Below, in pieces: positions 1 through 8,551 of a stretch of 64,000 bases of DNA. A model generated the notes under the pieces. It searched no databases. It was not told the DNA's origin and was given only the letters and a program-made list of their open reading frames with translations. The position numbers and the translations under genes are program-made. Location: positions 124,001 to 188,000 of the forward strand of contig JAUJEB010000008.1 of assembly GCA_030442055.1 (NCBI GenBank). The letters run 5' to 3'. Within the stretch, counting starts at the first letter, position 1, and each line of letters starts with the position of its first letter. The DNA comes from Agaribacillus aureus. Its GTDB lineage: Bacteria > Bacteroidota > Bacteroidia > Cytophagales > Cyclobacteriaceae.

Positions 1-1340
1 ACGTTATCGATTTCGCGTTGTGGTATGGGAAATACCCTGTGCCTGGGTTCTACATTAAACCCTTTTCCATTCATAACATCCATAAACCTGCCGGTTCTTA
101 CCAAATCGAACCACCGGTGTCCTTCACCGGCTAGTTCCATTCTTCTTTCGTGCTCTATAGCCAGGCGAAAGGCTGCCTGATCAGGCACCTCTACCGAAGT
201 CAATGATCCGAGCCCAGCCCTGGCCCGTATCTGATTCAGCAAATCGAATGCCTCACCATTTGATACATAACCTTCTTCATTAAGAGCCTCAGACAGCATC
301 AGCAATACATCCGCATAGCGAATAACCGGCCAATCGCTTTCTCCTTGTCCCGCCGGAGCAAAACCGTATTTCACCAGAATAGTATCGGCAGTAGAGATCG
401 TTGCATCCCAGGTAAGATCACGTCTTAAATCACCTGTTTCGTATTCATCATAGACGTCGGGTGTGGCTTTATTGTCAGGTTCATTGACATTGGCGAAACC
501 AAAGTTAAATCCATTCCCGTTCTGGCCATCGTTGGTCCATCTTACGGCGAAAATAATCTCCTGATTGTATTCATTAGCAATGTCAAATACATCGGCATAG
601 TTGGAAAGCAGATTTACTATGGAAGGACTTTGAGCGGTGACCTTTCTTAAGGTGGTCACTGTTTGAGGAAAGTCCCCCAGGGTCAGATAAACCCTTCCCA
701 ACAAGGCGTTGGCGGCGATATTGGTAGCGCGACCGATATCATCACTATGGATAGCAGGTAAGAGCGAAGCCGCGGCTGTCAAATCTGAAATGATTTGCGT
801 GTAAATATCATTGGCATCATTTTGACCTACCTGAAAAGCTTCCTCCGGTGAAATCTCGTTGAGCACCAGTGGAACATCGCCATAAATACGTACCAGATTG
901 AAGTACATCAAACCTCTCAGAAACAAAGCCTCCCCTTTTACCAGGTTTTTAAAAGCCTCATCAATGGTGGCCTCGTCAATTCTGACCAGGATTCCGTTGG
1001 TGCGAGCTATTCCGTTATAGGTGTTTTGCCAGGTGGATTGAATACGCGGATTGGCAGCATTAAGCGAAAATTCATCAAAATCTGTTCTGGTGGTTACAGA
1101 GCCTGATAAAACGGGGACAGTGTTATCAGAGCGTATATCGCCAAATAATACAATATCTCCAAATTGCCCACTGGATCTTAACGAGCTATAAGCGGCGTTA
1201 ATGGCGGCCGTATAGTCATCTTCGGTGTTATAAAAACTGTTTTGCCCTAATTGTGAAACCGGTGCCAGATCCAGGTTATCGTCGCATCCCATTGAGGCTA
1301 GCCACAAGCAGAGGAATATATAAATTTTAATATTTTTCAT
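1..1340 (-). CDS. SusD/RagB family nutrient-binding outer-membrane lipoprotein, locus 1 (partial)
   Basis: This is the surface lipoprotein partner of the SusC-type receptor just upstream, forming the lid that captures substrate for TonB-dependent import. The ATG at 1340 begins a signal peptide ending in a lipobox (LASMGC), followed by an Asp-rich start typical of exported Bacteroidota lipoproteins. The SusD-like N-terminal helical repeats and the C-terminal RagB/SusD signature (HERRMELAGEGHRWFDLVR, then FPIPQREID) are readable. The frame runs off the window at base 1. Comparison with the complete SusD at 21-23 kb suggests that only about a dozen C-terminal residues are missing. It starts 47 bp after the susC stop, so the two are presumably co-transcribed. 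The substrate is not identifiable. Confidence 0.93.
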   Translation of the reverse strand, partial: MKNIKIYIFLCLWLASMGCDDNLDLAPVSQLGQNSFYNTEDDYTAAINAAYSSLRSSGQFGDIVLFGDIRSDNTVPVLSGSVTTRTDFDEFSLNAANPRIQSTWQNTYNGIARTNGILVRIDEATIDEAFKNLVKGEALFLRGLMYFNLVRIYGDVPLVLNEISPEEAFQVGQNDANDIYTQIISDLTAAASLLPAIHSDDIGRATNIAANALLGRVYLTLGDFPQTVTTLRKVTAQSPSIVNLLSNYADVFDIANEYNQEIIFAVRWTNDGQNGNGFNFGFANVNEPDNKATPDVYDEYETGDLRRDLTWDATISTADTILVKYGFAPAGQGESDWPVIRYADVLLMLSEALNEEGYVSNGEAFDLLNQIRARAGLGSLTSVEVPDQAAFRLAIEHERRMELAGEGHRWFDLVRTGRFMDVMNGKGFNVEPRHRVFPIPQREIDN

Positions 1341-1387
1341 GATTTTAAATTTCTGTTCGTTGTCAAACATGGTTATGTTAACGGATC

Positions 1388-4300
1388 TTAGAAGCCTACT
1401 TTTACGCCGATCGTGAATCTTCTCGATAACGGATAGGAGCCATAATCCTCTCCCGGGTTCAGGGGATCACCACCTTCCAGACTAACTTCCGGGTTGTAAC
1501 CGGTATAGTCCGTGATGTAAGCCAGATTAGAGACTGCACCATAAAGGCGAAGTGCGTTAAAAGGCAAATTGCCGATTATTTCTGGAGAGAAATTATATCC
1601 CAGCGTAACATTTTGTATTCTGATGAATGATCCGTCTTCCAGCCATCGGTTCGACTCCCGGTTGTTGTTACCACTGGTTACGCGATTGGCCCGGGGTGTA
1701 ATACCGTCACCTGGCTCATTCACCGATTTCCATCGGTTCAAAGCACTGGCAGCCTGATTTTGATTACCCTCAATATTGGTTAAAAACCTTCCGGCTATAT
1801 TAAATACCTCATTACCCTGTACCCCGTCTGCAACTATAGTAAGATCAAAATTTTTGTAAGAAAACGTATTGGTGATACCCCAAACAAAATCGGGCAGACT
1901 GCTGCCGGCAACGGCCCGGTCATTGGCATTAATTTGTCCGTCGCCGTTTACATCCCTGTATTTTACATCACCTGGCCAGGTTCCACGCGAAATATTCCAG
2001 GTAGGGCTGTTATCAATTTCCTCCTGGGTTTGAAAAATACCCTCCTGAATAAGCAAGTAAAAAGCGCCCAATTCACCGCCGATCTCAGTAATGTGCGTGC
2101 CTCCGCGAGCTCCTCCGGTAATTAACGGATCCCCTTCAGGTCCAAGCTTTAAAACTTCATTGTCATTAAAGTAGATGTTAAAGTTTGTGGACCATTTAAA
2201 AGCTCCAACAAAATTCCGGGTGTTGAGTGCAAACTCCCAACCTTTGTTCCTTACCTCTCCAAGATTTTGTAAGGCTACCGAAAATCCGGTAATGGTGGGT
2301 ATTGGCACATTGAGTAATAAATCTTCCGTCTTACTGTTGTAGTAATCAGCCACCAGGAATATCCTGTCATCTAGCAAGCCCAATTCAATCCCTATATCAA
2401 ACTGTTTGGTTGTTTCCCAGGTAAGGTCATTATTGGCAATGGTAGAAGGATTTAAACCGCTCACACTTGACCCGTTGCCACTTCCCAATACATAGCTTGA
2501 AGGTGACAATAAACCAATGGAGGCATAATTGCCAATGCGATTGTTTCCACTCACGCCGTAGCTGGCCCGCAGTTTTAATTCACTAATGGCAGCAATACCC
2601 TGCATAAATGACTCATCGGAAAGGGCCCAGCCCGCTGAAACGGAGGGGAAGGTAGCATATTTATTATTTTCGCCAAAACGTGAAGAGCCATCACTTCGTA
2701 CGGTGGCCGTTAGAAAATACTTATTTTTGTAGGTATAATTTATTCTACCAATGAATGAAGCCAGCGCCCATTCCTGCACCAGGGCATTAGCGTTTGTGAT
2801 CAGGTTGTTTTCAGAGTTAATGGTGCGTACAATGTCATTTGTAAACCCTCTGCCACTGATGGTATTAGATTCCTCTTTATATTCTTGATAACTAAATCCT
2901 CCCAACGCGGTGATGTTATGATCGCCAAATGCCTTCTGATAAGTTAGTGTATTTTCCAGCAGCCAGCTTCTTTGAGACAAAGTACGGGTGGAGGCTTCCG
3001 TGTCAACGCGATTTCTTTGAATGTCTGCGGGATTAAATACATCTCTTCGGAAGTAGTTCAGGTCGGTACCTAAAGTAGTCTTAAATGTTAAATCTTCTAT
3101 CAGGTCAATTTCCGCAAAACCGTTGGCAATCGTTCTGAATTGGGTACTGGTGGCATCAAATTTATTAGCTGTTCTTACGGGATTTGGCACGCCGCAGCAG
3201 TTATAATCCGGCTGAGTGTTAATAAAGTCTTCCTGGTCTTCATCGGGGCGCAGAAAGCCAAATCCTATCAGGCTTTGATTGATAACCGCGTTAGAGGCCC
3301 AATGTCCTTCCGCGTTTACCTCGTCGTTGATAGCATAGCTTGGTGTAAAATTTAAGCCTATCCTTACCTTATTTGATAGTTTTGCATCCAGGTTTGATCT
3401 GAATGAAAACCTTTCAAAACCCGAGGCGATAACAATCCCTTCTTCATTCAGATACCCTCCGGAAATAAAATACTTCAAATTTTCATTTCCACCGGAGGCT
3501 GAAAGTTGGTAGTTCTGCACGGTGGCCGGCCGGAATATTTCGTCTTGCCAGTCTGTATTGATACCCCTGAACTGGCTGTCATTTTGCAGAAAATCCGGCA
3601 TGGGTAAACCTGGCTCGTTGGTAGCAGCAGCATTGGCATAAGCTTCTTTGGCCAGATCCAAAAAATCGTCCCCATTCAAAACATCCACTTTATTAATGAC
3701 ACTTTGCGTACCAAAAGATGCATCGAAATTGATTTTTGCCTTGCCCTGCTCACCTCTTTTGGTTGTAATGATCACAACACCATTTGAACCCCTGGAGCCG
3801 TAAATAGAGGCTGCTGCTGCATCTTTGAGTATTTCGATGGACTCAATATCGTCCGGGTTAATAGAAGAAAGTGGATTAAGACCCTGGTCAGAGGCGCCAA
3901 CATTTGTATTCTCTATAGGAAAACCGTCTATAACATATAATGGGTCATTTCCGGCATTGATAGAACCTGTGCCTCTAACCCGAATGGTAATATTACCACC
4001 AGGTGCACCGGTAGTTTGTTGAACCCGCACGCCGGCGACTTTGCCTGTTAAAGCCCGGCTGAACCCATCCACGGATACCTCACCCAGATCCCTGGCCGAT
4101 ACCGAGGCAATAGAACCTGTCACTTCTCTTTTTGTTTGGGTACCATAACCGATAACTACTATCTCTGAAAGTTGTGAGATATCAGGCGTAAGGTTAATAT
4201 CAATGGTCGTTCGACCATCAATATCTGTTTCTTCTGTCAAATAGCCTACAAAAGAAAACACCAGCGTCGTTGCATCATCCGGAACACTCAGTTTATAAAA

Positions 4301-4819
4301 TCCTTCCGAGTCAGTAACGGTGCCAATGTCAGTTTCCTTTACCAGCACACTAGCACCCGGCAGTGGCTCTCCGTTTTCATCGCTCACCTTCCCCGAAATT
4401 TCAATTTCAAGCACCTCCTGAACAATGCCGGCGGACAAGGTTTTATTATTATCCAATCTCTTGACATAGATTTTATCATTCACTCGCTTAAACGCAAGTT
4501 TTTTAGCCCTGGAGATATCCCTTAATACATCTCCCAAAGATCTGTTGTTTCCTGTCAGTTGCACATACGCCTCCTCAACGATGGAATTGTTCAGATAAAC
4601 AAATTTTAAGGATGAGGACTTTTCCAACAAAGTGAATGCTTCGTTGAGTTTAATTTTGCCATCGTTAATAGATACATAGATCTCTTCAATACTGATATTC
4701 TGACTTTTACTGATGTCCGGATTGGCCAGCAGTGCGCAAGTAACCGCACATTGTAAAAACAGACCGAAAAACGAATATTTCACAGCAATCAGAATTTGAT
4801 GTTGTAACTTTTTTTTCAT
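1388..4819 (-). CDS. SusC/RagA family TonB-dependent receptor with STN signalling domain, locus 1
   Basis: This is a 1143-residue outer-membrane transporter. In order it shows a signal peptide (about 1-32), a secretin/TonB short N-terminal (STN) domain (about 50-120), a carboxypeptidase-regulatory-like beta-sandwich (about 139-215, with GEPLPGASVLVK), the SusC-type junction IVVIGYGTQTKREVTGSI, a plug (to about 350) and a long beta-barrel ending in an aromatic Phe. An STN domain means the receptor probably signals to the FecR-type anti-sigma factor encoded upstream. Gene order sigma, FecR, SusC, SusD is the classical regulated uptake arrangement. A 196-bp gap containing a hairpin separates it from fecR. 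The substrate is unknown because no degradative enzyme accompanies it. Confidence 0.95.
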   Translation of the reverse strand: MKKKLQHQILIAVKYSFFGLFLQCAVTCALLANPDISKSQNISIEEIYVSINDGKIKLNEAFTLLEKSSSLKFVYLNNSIVEEAYVQLTGNNRSLGDVLRDISRAKKLAFKRVNDKIYVKRLDNNKTLSAGIVQEVLEIEISGKVSDENGEPLPGASVLVKETDIGTVTDSEGFYKLSVPDDATTLVFSFVGYLTEETDIDGRTTIDINLTPDISQLSEIVVIGYGTQTKREVTGSIASVSARDLGEVSVDGFSRALTGKVAGVRVQQTTGAPGGNITIRVRGTGSINAGNDPLYVIDGFPIENTNVGASDQGLNPLSSINPDDIESIEILKDAAAASIYGSRGSNGVVIITTKRGEQGKAKINFDASFGTQSVINKVDVLNGDDFLDLAKEAYANAAATNEPGLPMPDFLQNDSQFRGINTDWQDEIFRPATVQNYQLSASGGNENLKYFISGGYLNEEGIVIASGFERFSFRSNLDAKLSNKVRIGLNFTPSYAINDEVNAEGHWASNAVINQSLIGFGFLRPDEDQEDFINTQPDYNCCGVPNPVRTANKFDATSTQFRTIANGFAEIDLIEDLTFKTTLGTDLNYFRRDVFNPADIQRNRVDTEASTRTLSQRSWLLENTLTYQKAFGDHNITALGGFSYQEYKEESNTISGRGFTNDIVRTINSENNLITNANALVQEWALASFIGRINYTYKNKYFLTATVRSDGSSRFGENNKYATFPSVSAGWALSDESFMQGIAAISELKLRASYGVSGNNRIGNYASIGLLSPSSYVLGSGNGSSVSGLNPSTIANNDLTWETTKQFDIGIELGLLDDRIFLVADYYNSKTEDLLLNVPIPTITGFSVALQNLGEVRNKGWEFALNTRNFVGAFKWSTNFNIYFNDNEVLKLGPEGDPLITGGARGGTHITEIGGELGAFYLLIQEGIFQTQEEIDNSPTWNISRGTWPGDVKYRDVNGDGQINANDRAVAGSSLPDFVWGITNTFSYKNFDLTIVADGVQGNEVFNIAGRFLTNIEGNQNQAASALNRWKSVNEPGDGITPRANRVTSGNNNRESNRWLEDGSFIRIQNVTLGYNFSPEIIGNLPFNALRLYGAVSNLAYITDYTGYNPEVSLEGGDPLNPGEDYGSYPLSRRFTIGVKVGF

Positions 4820-4861
4820 ACTTTCAATTGATTTAATATTTAATTATTATTTCAAATTTTG

Positions 4862-4906
4862 ACCCTGGAATGCTGAGTACCGCAAATATTTCATGCATTT
4901 CAGGGT
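4862..4906. other. Hairpin in the fecR-susC intergenic region, locus 1
   Basis: Arms ACCCTGGAATGC (4862-4873) and GCATTTCAGGGT (4895-4906) pair over 12 positions with one G.U-type mismatch and a 21-nt loop. On the minus-strand transcript no U-tract follows, so a simple intrinsic terminator is unlikely. An RNA-processing or stability element ahead of susC fits better. A different hairpin occupies the equivalent gap of locus 2. Confidence 0.5.
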
Positions 4907-5015
4907 GCTTTAACCGGATGTTTCAGCTACTATCTATTTGCATATTCTTGTTATTTTTTTAAGTTTTTATTATTTATCGGACCATTAGGACCTTTTAATA
5001 CTTATCCTGTTTCCG

Positions 5016-6071
5016 CTAGGATTCAAACCTGATAATCACGCTTTTTTCTCTTATCTCGAAGCTGAATTTATAGGTGAAGCTTAGTCCCTTCAATATTCTT
5101 TCCAGTGGATCATTATGATATCTCGTATTGATGAGGACGTCCGGGTCTGCTTGTCCATGTACCTCAAATTCGACCCCGTACCATCTTTCCAACCTCACTA
5201 AAATTTCCTCAAATCTCTCATTTTCAAACAGCAGGATACCGTCCTTCCACCCAATGACTTTGTCGTAATCAAAGTTCGACTTACGCCATACCTGGTTTTT
5301 AAGCTTAACATTGGCCATTTCGTTTTTAACAAGTGTGATGGCGTTGCTGCCAACTCTGTCTTTGACCAATACATTTCCCGACGCTACGGCTATCGTGGCA
5401 GTACTATCGGAAAAAGATCTTACGTTAAAGGAAGTACCAAGCACCGTAGTTTCAATACTTCCGGTTACCACAACAAAAGGTTTTTGCTTATTGGCAACCA
5501 CTTCAAAAAAACCTTCTCCGGTCAGGTGTAATCTTCGATCTGCCACATTGAAATCTGTATTATATCGCAGGCTGGATAGTGAATTCAGTTTCACCTTTGA
5601 ACCATCAGGCAGGGGAATGGTTATTTTTTCACCGGCTTTGGTCTTTTTTTCGGTCCATGTATTTGATGAATTAACCAGAAGTACGGTTTCCGTATTGTTT
5701 CCCGCAAAAAACCAAGCCATTCCCCCCACAGTCAACAGCAAGGCGATAACTGCCGCTATTTTCCCCGGTGAAAAGATCCGGGTGGACCGGTAATCATTGT
5801 TCCTGTGATTTGATAGGGGAATTTCCGCGTTGAGCTGCGGTTTTAATTTTGCGTAAATCTGATTCCATATAGCCTCTTCCCGGTTTTCCATTTGCTGTGG
5901 AAGGGGTAAATCCGAATCCGTGAGAAGATCACCAACCAGCTCGTCCAACATTTGTTGGTTCCCGTCACTAACAATCCAGTTGTGTAATCTGTTTAACTCC
6001 TGCCTGGAGCAGGTGCCATGTAAATATTTTATTACTATTTTTTTTATGTGTTCCTGCTCATGCGTATTCAT
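5016..6071 (-). CDS. FecR family anti-sigma factor, locus 1
   Basis: This is a single-pass inner-membrane regulator of 351 residues. It has a cytoplasmic anti-sigma region (about 1-100), one transmembrane helix near 104-123 (AAVIALLLTVGGMAWFFAG), a periplasmic FecR domain (DGSKVKLNSLSSLRY, then GEGFFEVVANKQKPFVV) and a C-terminal DUF4974-type segment ending near VIIRF. The ATG at 6071 (MNTHEQEH) was chosen over an in-frame start 60 bp upstream because it gives the usual family N-terminus. It lies 154 bp after the sigma gene and upstream of susC. By family precedent it relays receptor occupancy to the sigma factor. Confidence 0.92.
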   Translation of the reverse strand: MNTHEQEHIKKIVIKYLHGTCSRQELNRLHNWIVSDGNQQMLDELVGDLLTDSDLPLPQQMENREEAIWNQIYAKLKPQLNAEIPLSNHRNNDYRSTRIFSPGKIAAVIALLLTVGGMAWFFAGNNTETVLLVNSSNTWTEKKTKAGEKITIPLPDGSKVKLNSLSSLRYNTDFNVADRRLHLTGEGFFEVVANKQKPFVVVTGSIETTVLGTSFNVRSFSDSTATIAVASGNVLVKDRVGSNAITLVKNEMANVKLKNQVWRKSNFDYDKVIGWKDGILLFENERFEEILVRLERWYGVEFEVHGQADPDVLINTRYHNDPLERILKGLSFTYKFSFEIREKSVIIRFES

Positions 6072-6225
6072 GTTAAACCTATTTGGATTACTACATTTTA
6101 CAGTCTGTTCCCCCTTTAGTAAATAATACAAATGGCGCTAGCTTTGAGCCAACCTTGTGGATAAAATTTTGTGAATGGAGAATAAAAGGGGCCTGGTTTT
6201 TAATACTTTTTTAACAAAACAGGCA

Positions 6226-6819
6226 TTAATCTAAAAAAATACTAATTAGCAGCAGCGCCAGGGGAACGTCCAAATCGGCGTTGATTTTCAAATAATTTTT
6301 TATGAAGGTATTAGCTAATTTCAATTGCCGCTCCACCATGGTGATGGAGATTCCCATTTCTCTGGCAATTTGACGTTTCGTAAAGCCCTGGTTTCTTCGT
6401 AGATCAAATACCAACTTTCTCTTGGGGGGTAATTTATTGATGGCCTCCTGTGCAAATCTCGATAGTTCATTAAATTCAACCACCTCTTCGGTTACCAAAC
6501 TGCTTGGATGTCTGCCATCGGCTATCTCCCTGATAGCCTTGGCGGAGCAGGAGCGCATTACATTTACTAAAGAATTTCTGGCAATTCGGAAAAGGTAGGG
6601 TTTGTAATCAGCGTTTGGGTTTAGGTAATCTTTTTTTTGCCAAAACCGCATAAAAATATCCTGGACGGCGTCTTCGGCATCTTCTTTCGATTTCAAAAAG
6701 GAAACAGCAATCGCAAAAATATTTTTCCAGTGCCGGGAATAGACTTCTTTTAAAGCATCTATGTCACCTTGTTTTAGCCTGGAAGTAATTCTCTTATTTA
6801 TGTCGATGCTACTGCTCAT
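6226..6819 (-). CDS. ECF RNA polymerase sigma factor (Bacteroidota expansion family), locus 1
   Basis: This 197-residue sigma-70 family extracytoplasmic-function factor has region 2 at about 29-95 (core binding and -10 recognition, including EDAVQDIFMRFWQKK) and region 4 at about 125-178 (helix-turn-helix near FTKRQIAREMGISITMVERQL). There is no region 3, as expected for ECF factors. It is the first gene of the sigma-FecR-SusC-SusD cluster and is likely held inactive by the neighbouring FecR protein. The last residues (PLALLLISIFL) form a short hydrophobic tail not needed for DNA binding. The paralogue at 28 kb has a longer one. Confidence 0.93.
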   Translation of the reverse strand: MSSSIDINKRITSRLKQGDIDALKEVYSRHWKNIFAIAVSFLKSKEDAEDAVQDIFMRFWQKKDYLNPNADYKPYLFRIARNSLVNVMRSCSAKAIREIADGRHPSSLVTEEVVEFNELSRFAQEAINKLPPKRKLVFDLRRNQGFTKRQIAREMGISITMVERQLKLANTFIKNYLKINADLDVPLALLLISIFLD

Positions 6820-6993
6820 TTTCCTGCAAATACGGCCGCGTCTTTATCGAAAATTGTTAAAATAGTTATTAAAAAACAAATGAATTGCGTGATGATTTGG
6901 TTTTTATGACTTAAATCAATGGTTGTGAAATGTTTTAACGCAAAGTTGCTATTGGCATAAACTTTCAATTGGAGTTGTGAAATGGCCAGTGAA

Positions 6994-8388
6994 TTATTGA
7001 TGCCTATCGCGAATTGTTAATAGTTTTTTATCAATATCTTCCCGGCTTAACCACTTTCCACGCACCATAACACCCTCGTTATTCTTGAGATGGTTCAGAT
7101 CCTCTAAGGGATTATTACTTAAAAGTACCAGGTCGGCGTCAGCACCGGTTTGAATGGTTCCAAAAACATTTTCCATTCCAAAAAACATGGCCGGATTGCG
7201 AGTTCCCATGACCAGTGCGTCGGCATTCGTCAATCCCGCATCTCTCATGGCTTGTAATTCATGGTGGATAGAAAATCCGGGTACATTAAATACCTGCGGG
7301 GAGTCGGAACCTAACAAGAGGCCGACTCCCTCATCGTGCAATGCTTTGATGATATTTCTTCTGATCTCTATAAACAAGGACACTGTTTTTTCATCCAGTT
7401 GGTAAAGCCGGTCAAAGTTCTTTTTGGAATTGACCCATTGACCCAAGGTGTTTTTGTCCATAAATTGCATGCCTTCCTCTTTTATTATTTCATTGGCGTT
7501 GACAATACCGGCCCATCTTTCCAGGAGGCGTTGTGTAGGGACTACCCAGACACCTGATGCTTTGGTGGCTTTTGCCAGCTCCCTGATTTTGTTTTGATCC
7601 GCAAGTGTTGTAAAATTTACCCCAAAAAATCCATTTTCGCCTGGATCAACCCCAGCTGATAAAGGCACTAATCCTTCCAGATACCCGTCGACATGATCAA
7701 TGGAAGCATACTTTGCTTCAATAGCCCTTCTGATCCCAACATCTACGGACACATGTCCGGAATAAGGAATTCCAACCTCATTGGCTGTTTCAACAATTTG
7801 ATCAAAATTGGCTCTGGTGAGGCCGGGATGAAGTTTCAAAAAGTCATACCCGGCTAATTTCTGAGCCTTTACTTTTCGGGCAGCTTCTTCGAGGCTTTTA
7901 ACACTATTACCATTCAGCGAAGGTCCTGAAGTAAAAATTCGAGGTCCCAGGATTTCTCCTTTCTCTACTTTTTCACGTAGCTCCAAATGGTAAGGCTGAC
8001 CCAACATACCCCTTATGGTGGTGACGCCATTGGCCAGATACAGGAAAAGTGTCTCCTCTACCAATGGAAGCCCGTTATTTATTCCGGGAATATGGGCGTG
8101 CATTTCTGCCAATCCAGGCATTAAAAATTTGCCATTAGCATCAATAACATCAATACCATCCTTAAATTTCATTTGATCTGACTTTCCGATGGCAGTAATT
8201 TTTCCATCTTCAACCAATACATTTTGGTGAGAAATGATCCGGTTTTGGTTAACATCTACCAGATTAACATTATAAAAACCCATGGCGCCACGGGATTGGA
8301 CAGCATTTATTTTCTGTGAACTGAAATGATGACCCGCCAATGGAAAGAGGAGCAAAAATAATACGGATTTTAGGTAGTAAAGATTCAT
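6994..8388 (-). CDS. Exported amidohydrolase family protein
   Basis: This 464-residue protein has an N-terminal signal-like segment and the amidohydrolase (imidazolonepropionase/prolidase-like) fold. Recognisable elements are the first metal-binding motif HAH (His97, His99 in PGLAEMHAH), a Lys in DFLKLHPG that may be the carbamylated ligand, histidines in YSGHVS and SIDHVDG, and the late Asp in LLLGSDSPQ. The C-terminal composite beta domain ends with ADADLVLLSNNPLEDL, typical of the family. It would hydrolyse an amide or cyclic amide in the periplasm, but the substrate cannot be deduced. It is a single gene between the locus 1 sigma factor and divergent uvrB. Confidence 0.85.
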   Translation of the reverse strand: MNLYYLKSVLFLLLFPLAGHHFSSQKINAVQSRGAMGFYNVNLVDVNQNRIISHQNVLVEDGKITAIGKSDQMKFKDGIDVIDANGKFLMPGLAEMHAHIPGINNGLPLVEETLFLYLANGVTTIRGMLGQPYHLELREKVEKGEILGPRIFTSGPSLNGNSVKSLEEAARKVKAQKLAGYDFLKLHPGLTRANFDQIVETANEVGIPYSGHVSVDVGIRRAIEAKYASIDHVDGYLEGLVPLSAGVDPGENGFFGVNFTTLADQNKIRELAKATKASGVWVVPTQRLLERWAGIVNANEIIKEEGMQFMDKNTLGQWVNSKKNFDRLYQLDEKTVSLFIEIRRNIIKALHDEGVGLLLGSDSPQVFNVPGFSIHHELQAMRDAGLTNADALVMGTRNPAMFFGMENVFGTIQTGADADLVLLSNNPLEDLNHLKNNEGVMVRGKWLSREDIDKKLLTIRDRHQ

Positions 8389-8551
8389 GGCCAGTTTATA
8401 ATTTTAGGTGATTAATGGTAAATTAGTAAGCATCTTTATCTTAATCCAGTGTTTTTTGATATTCGGTCAAATAATTTCTGCATTGGAGAGTTGTTTGTGT
8501 TAGGTTAGTCTCATGGCAAAGAGCGCATGAAACAGGTAAAATCTCAAAAAA

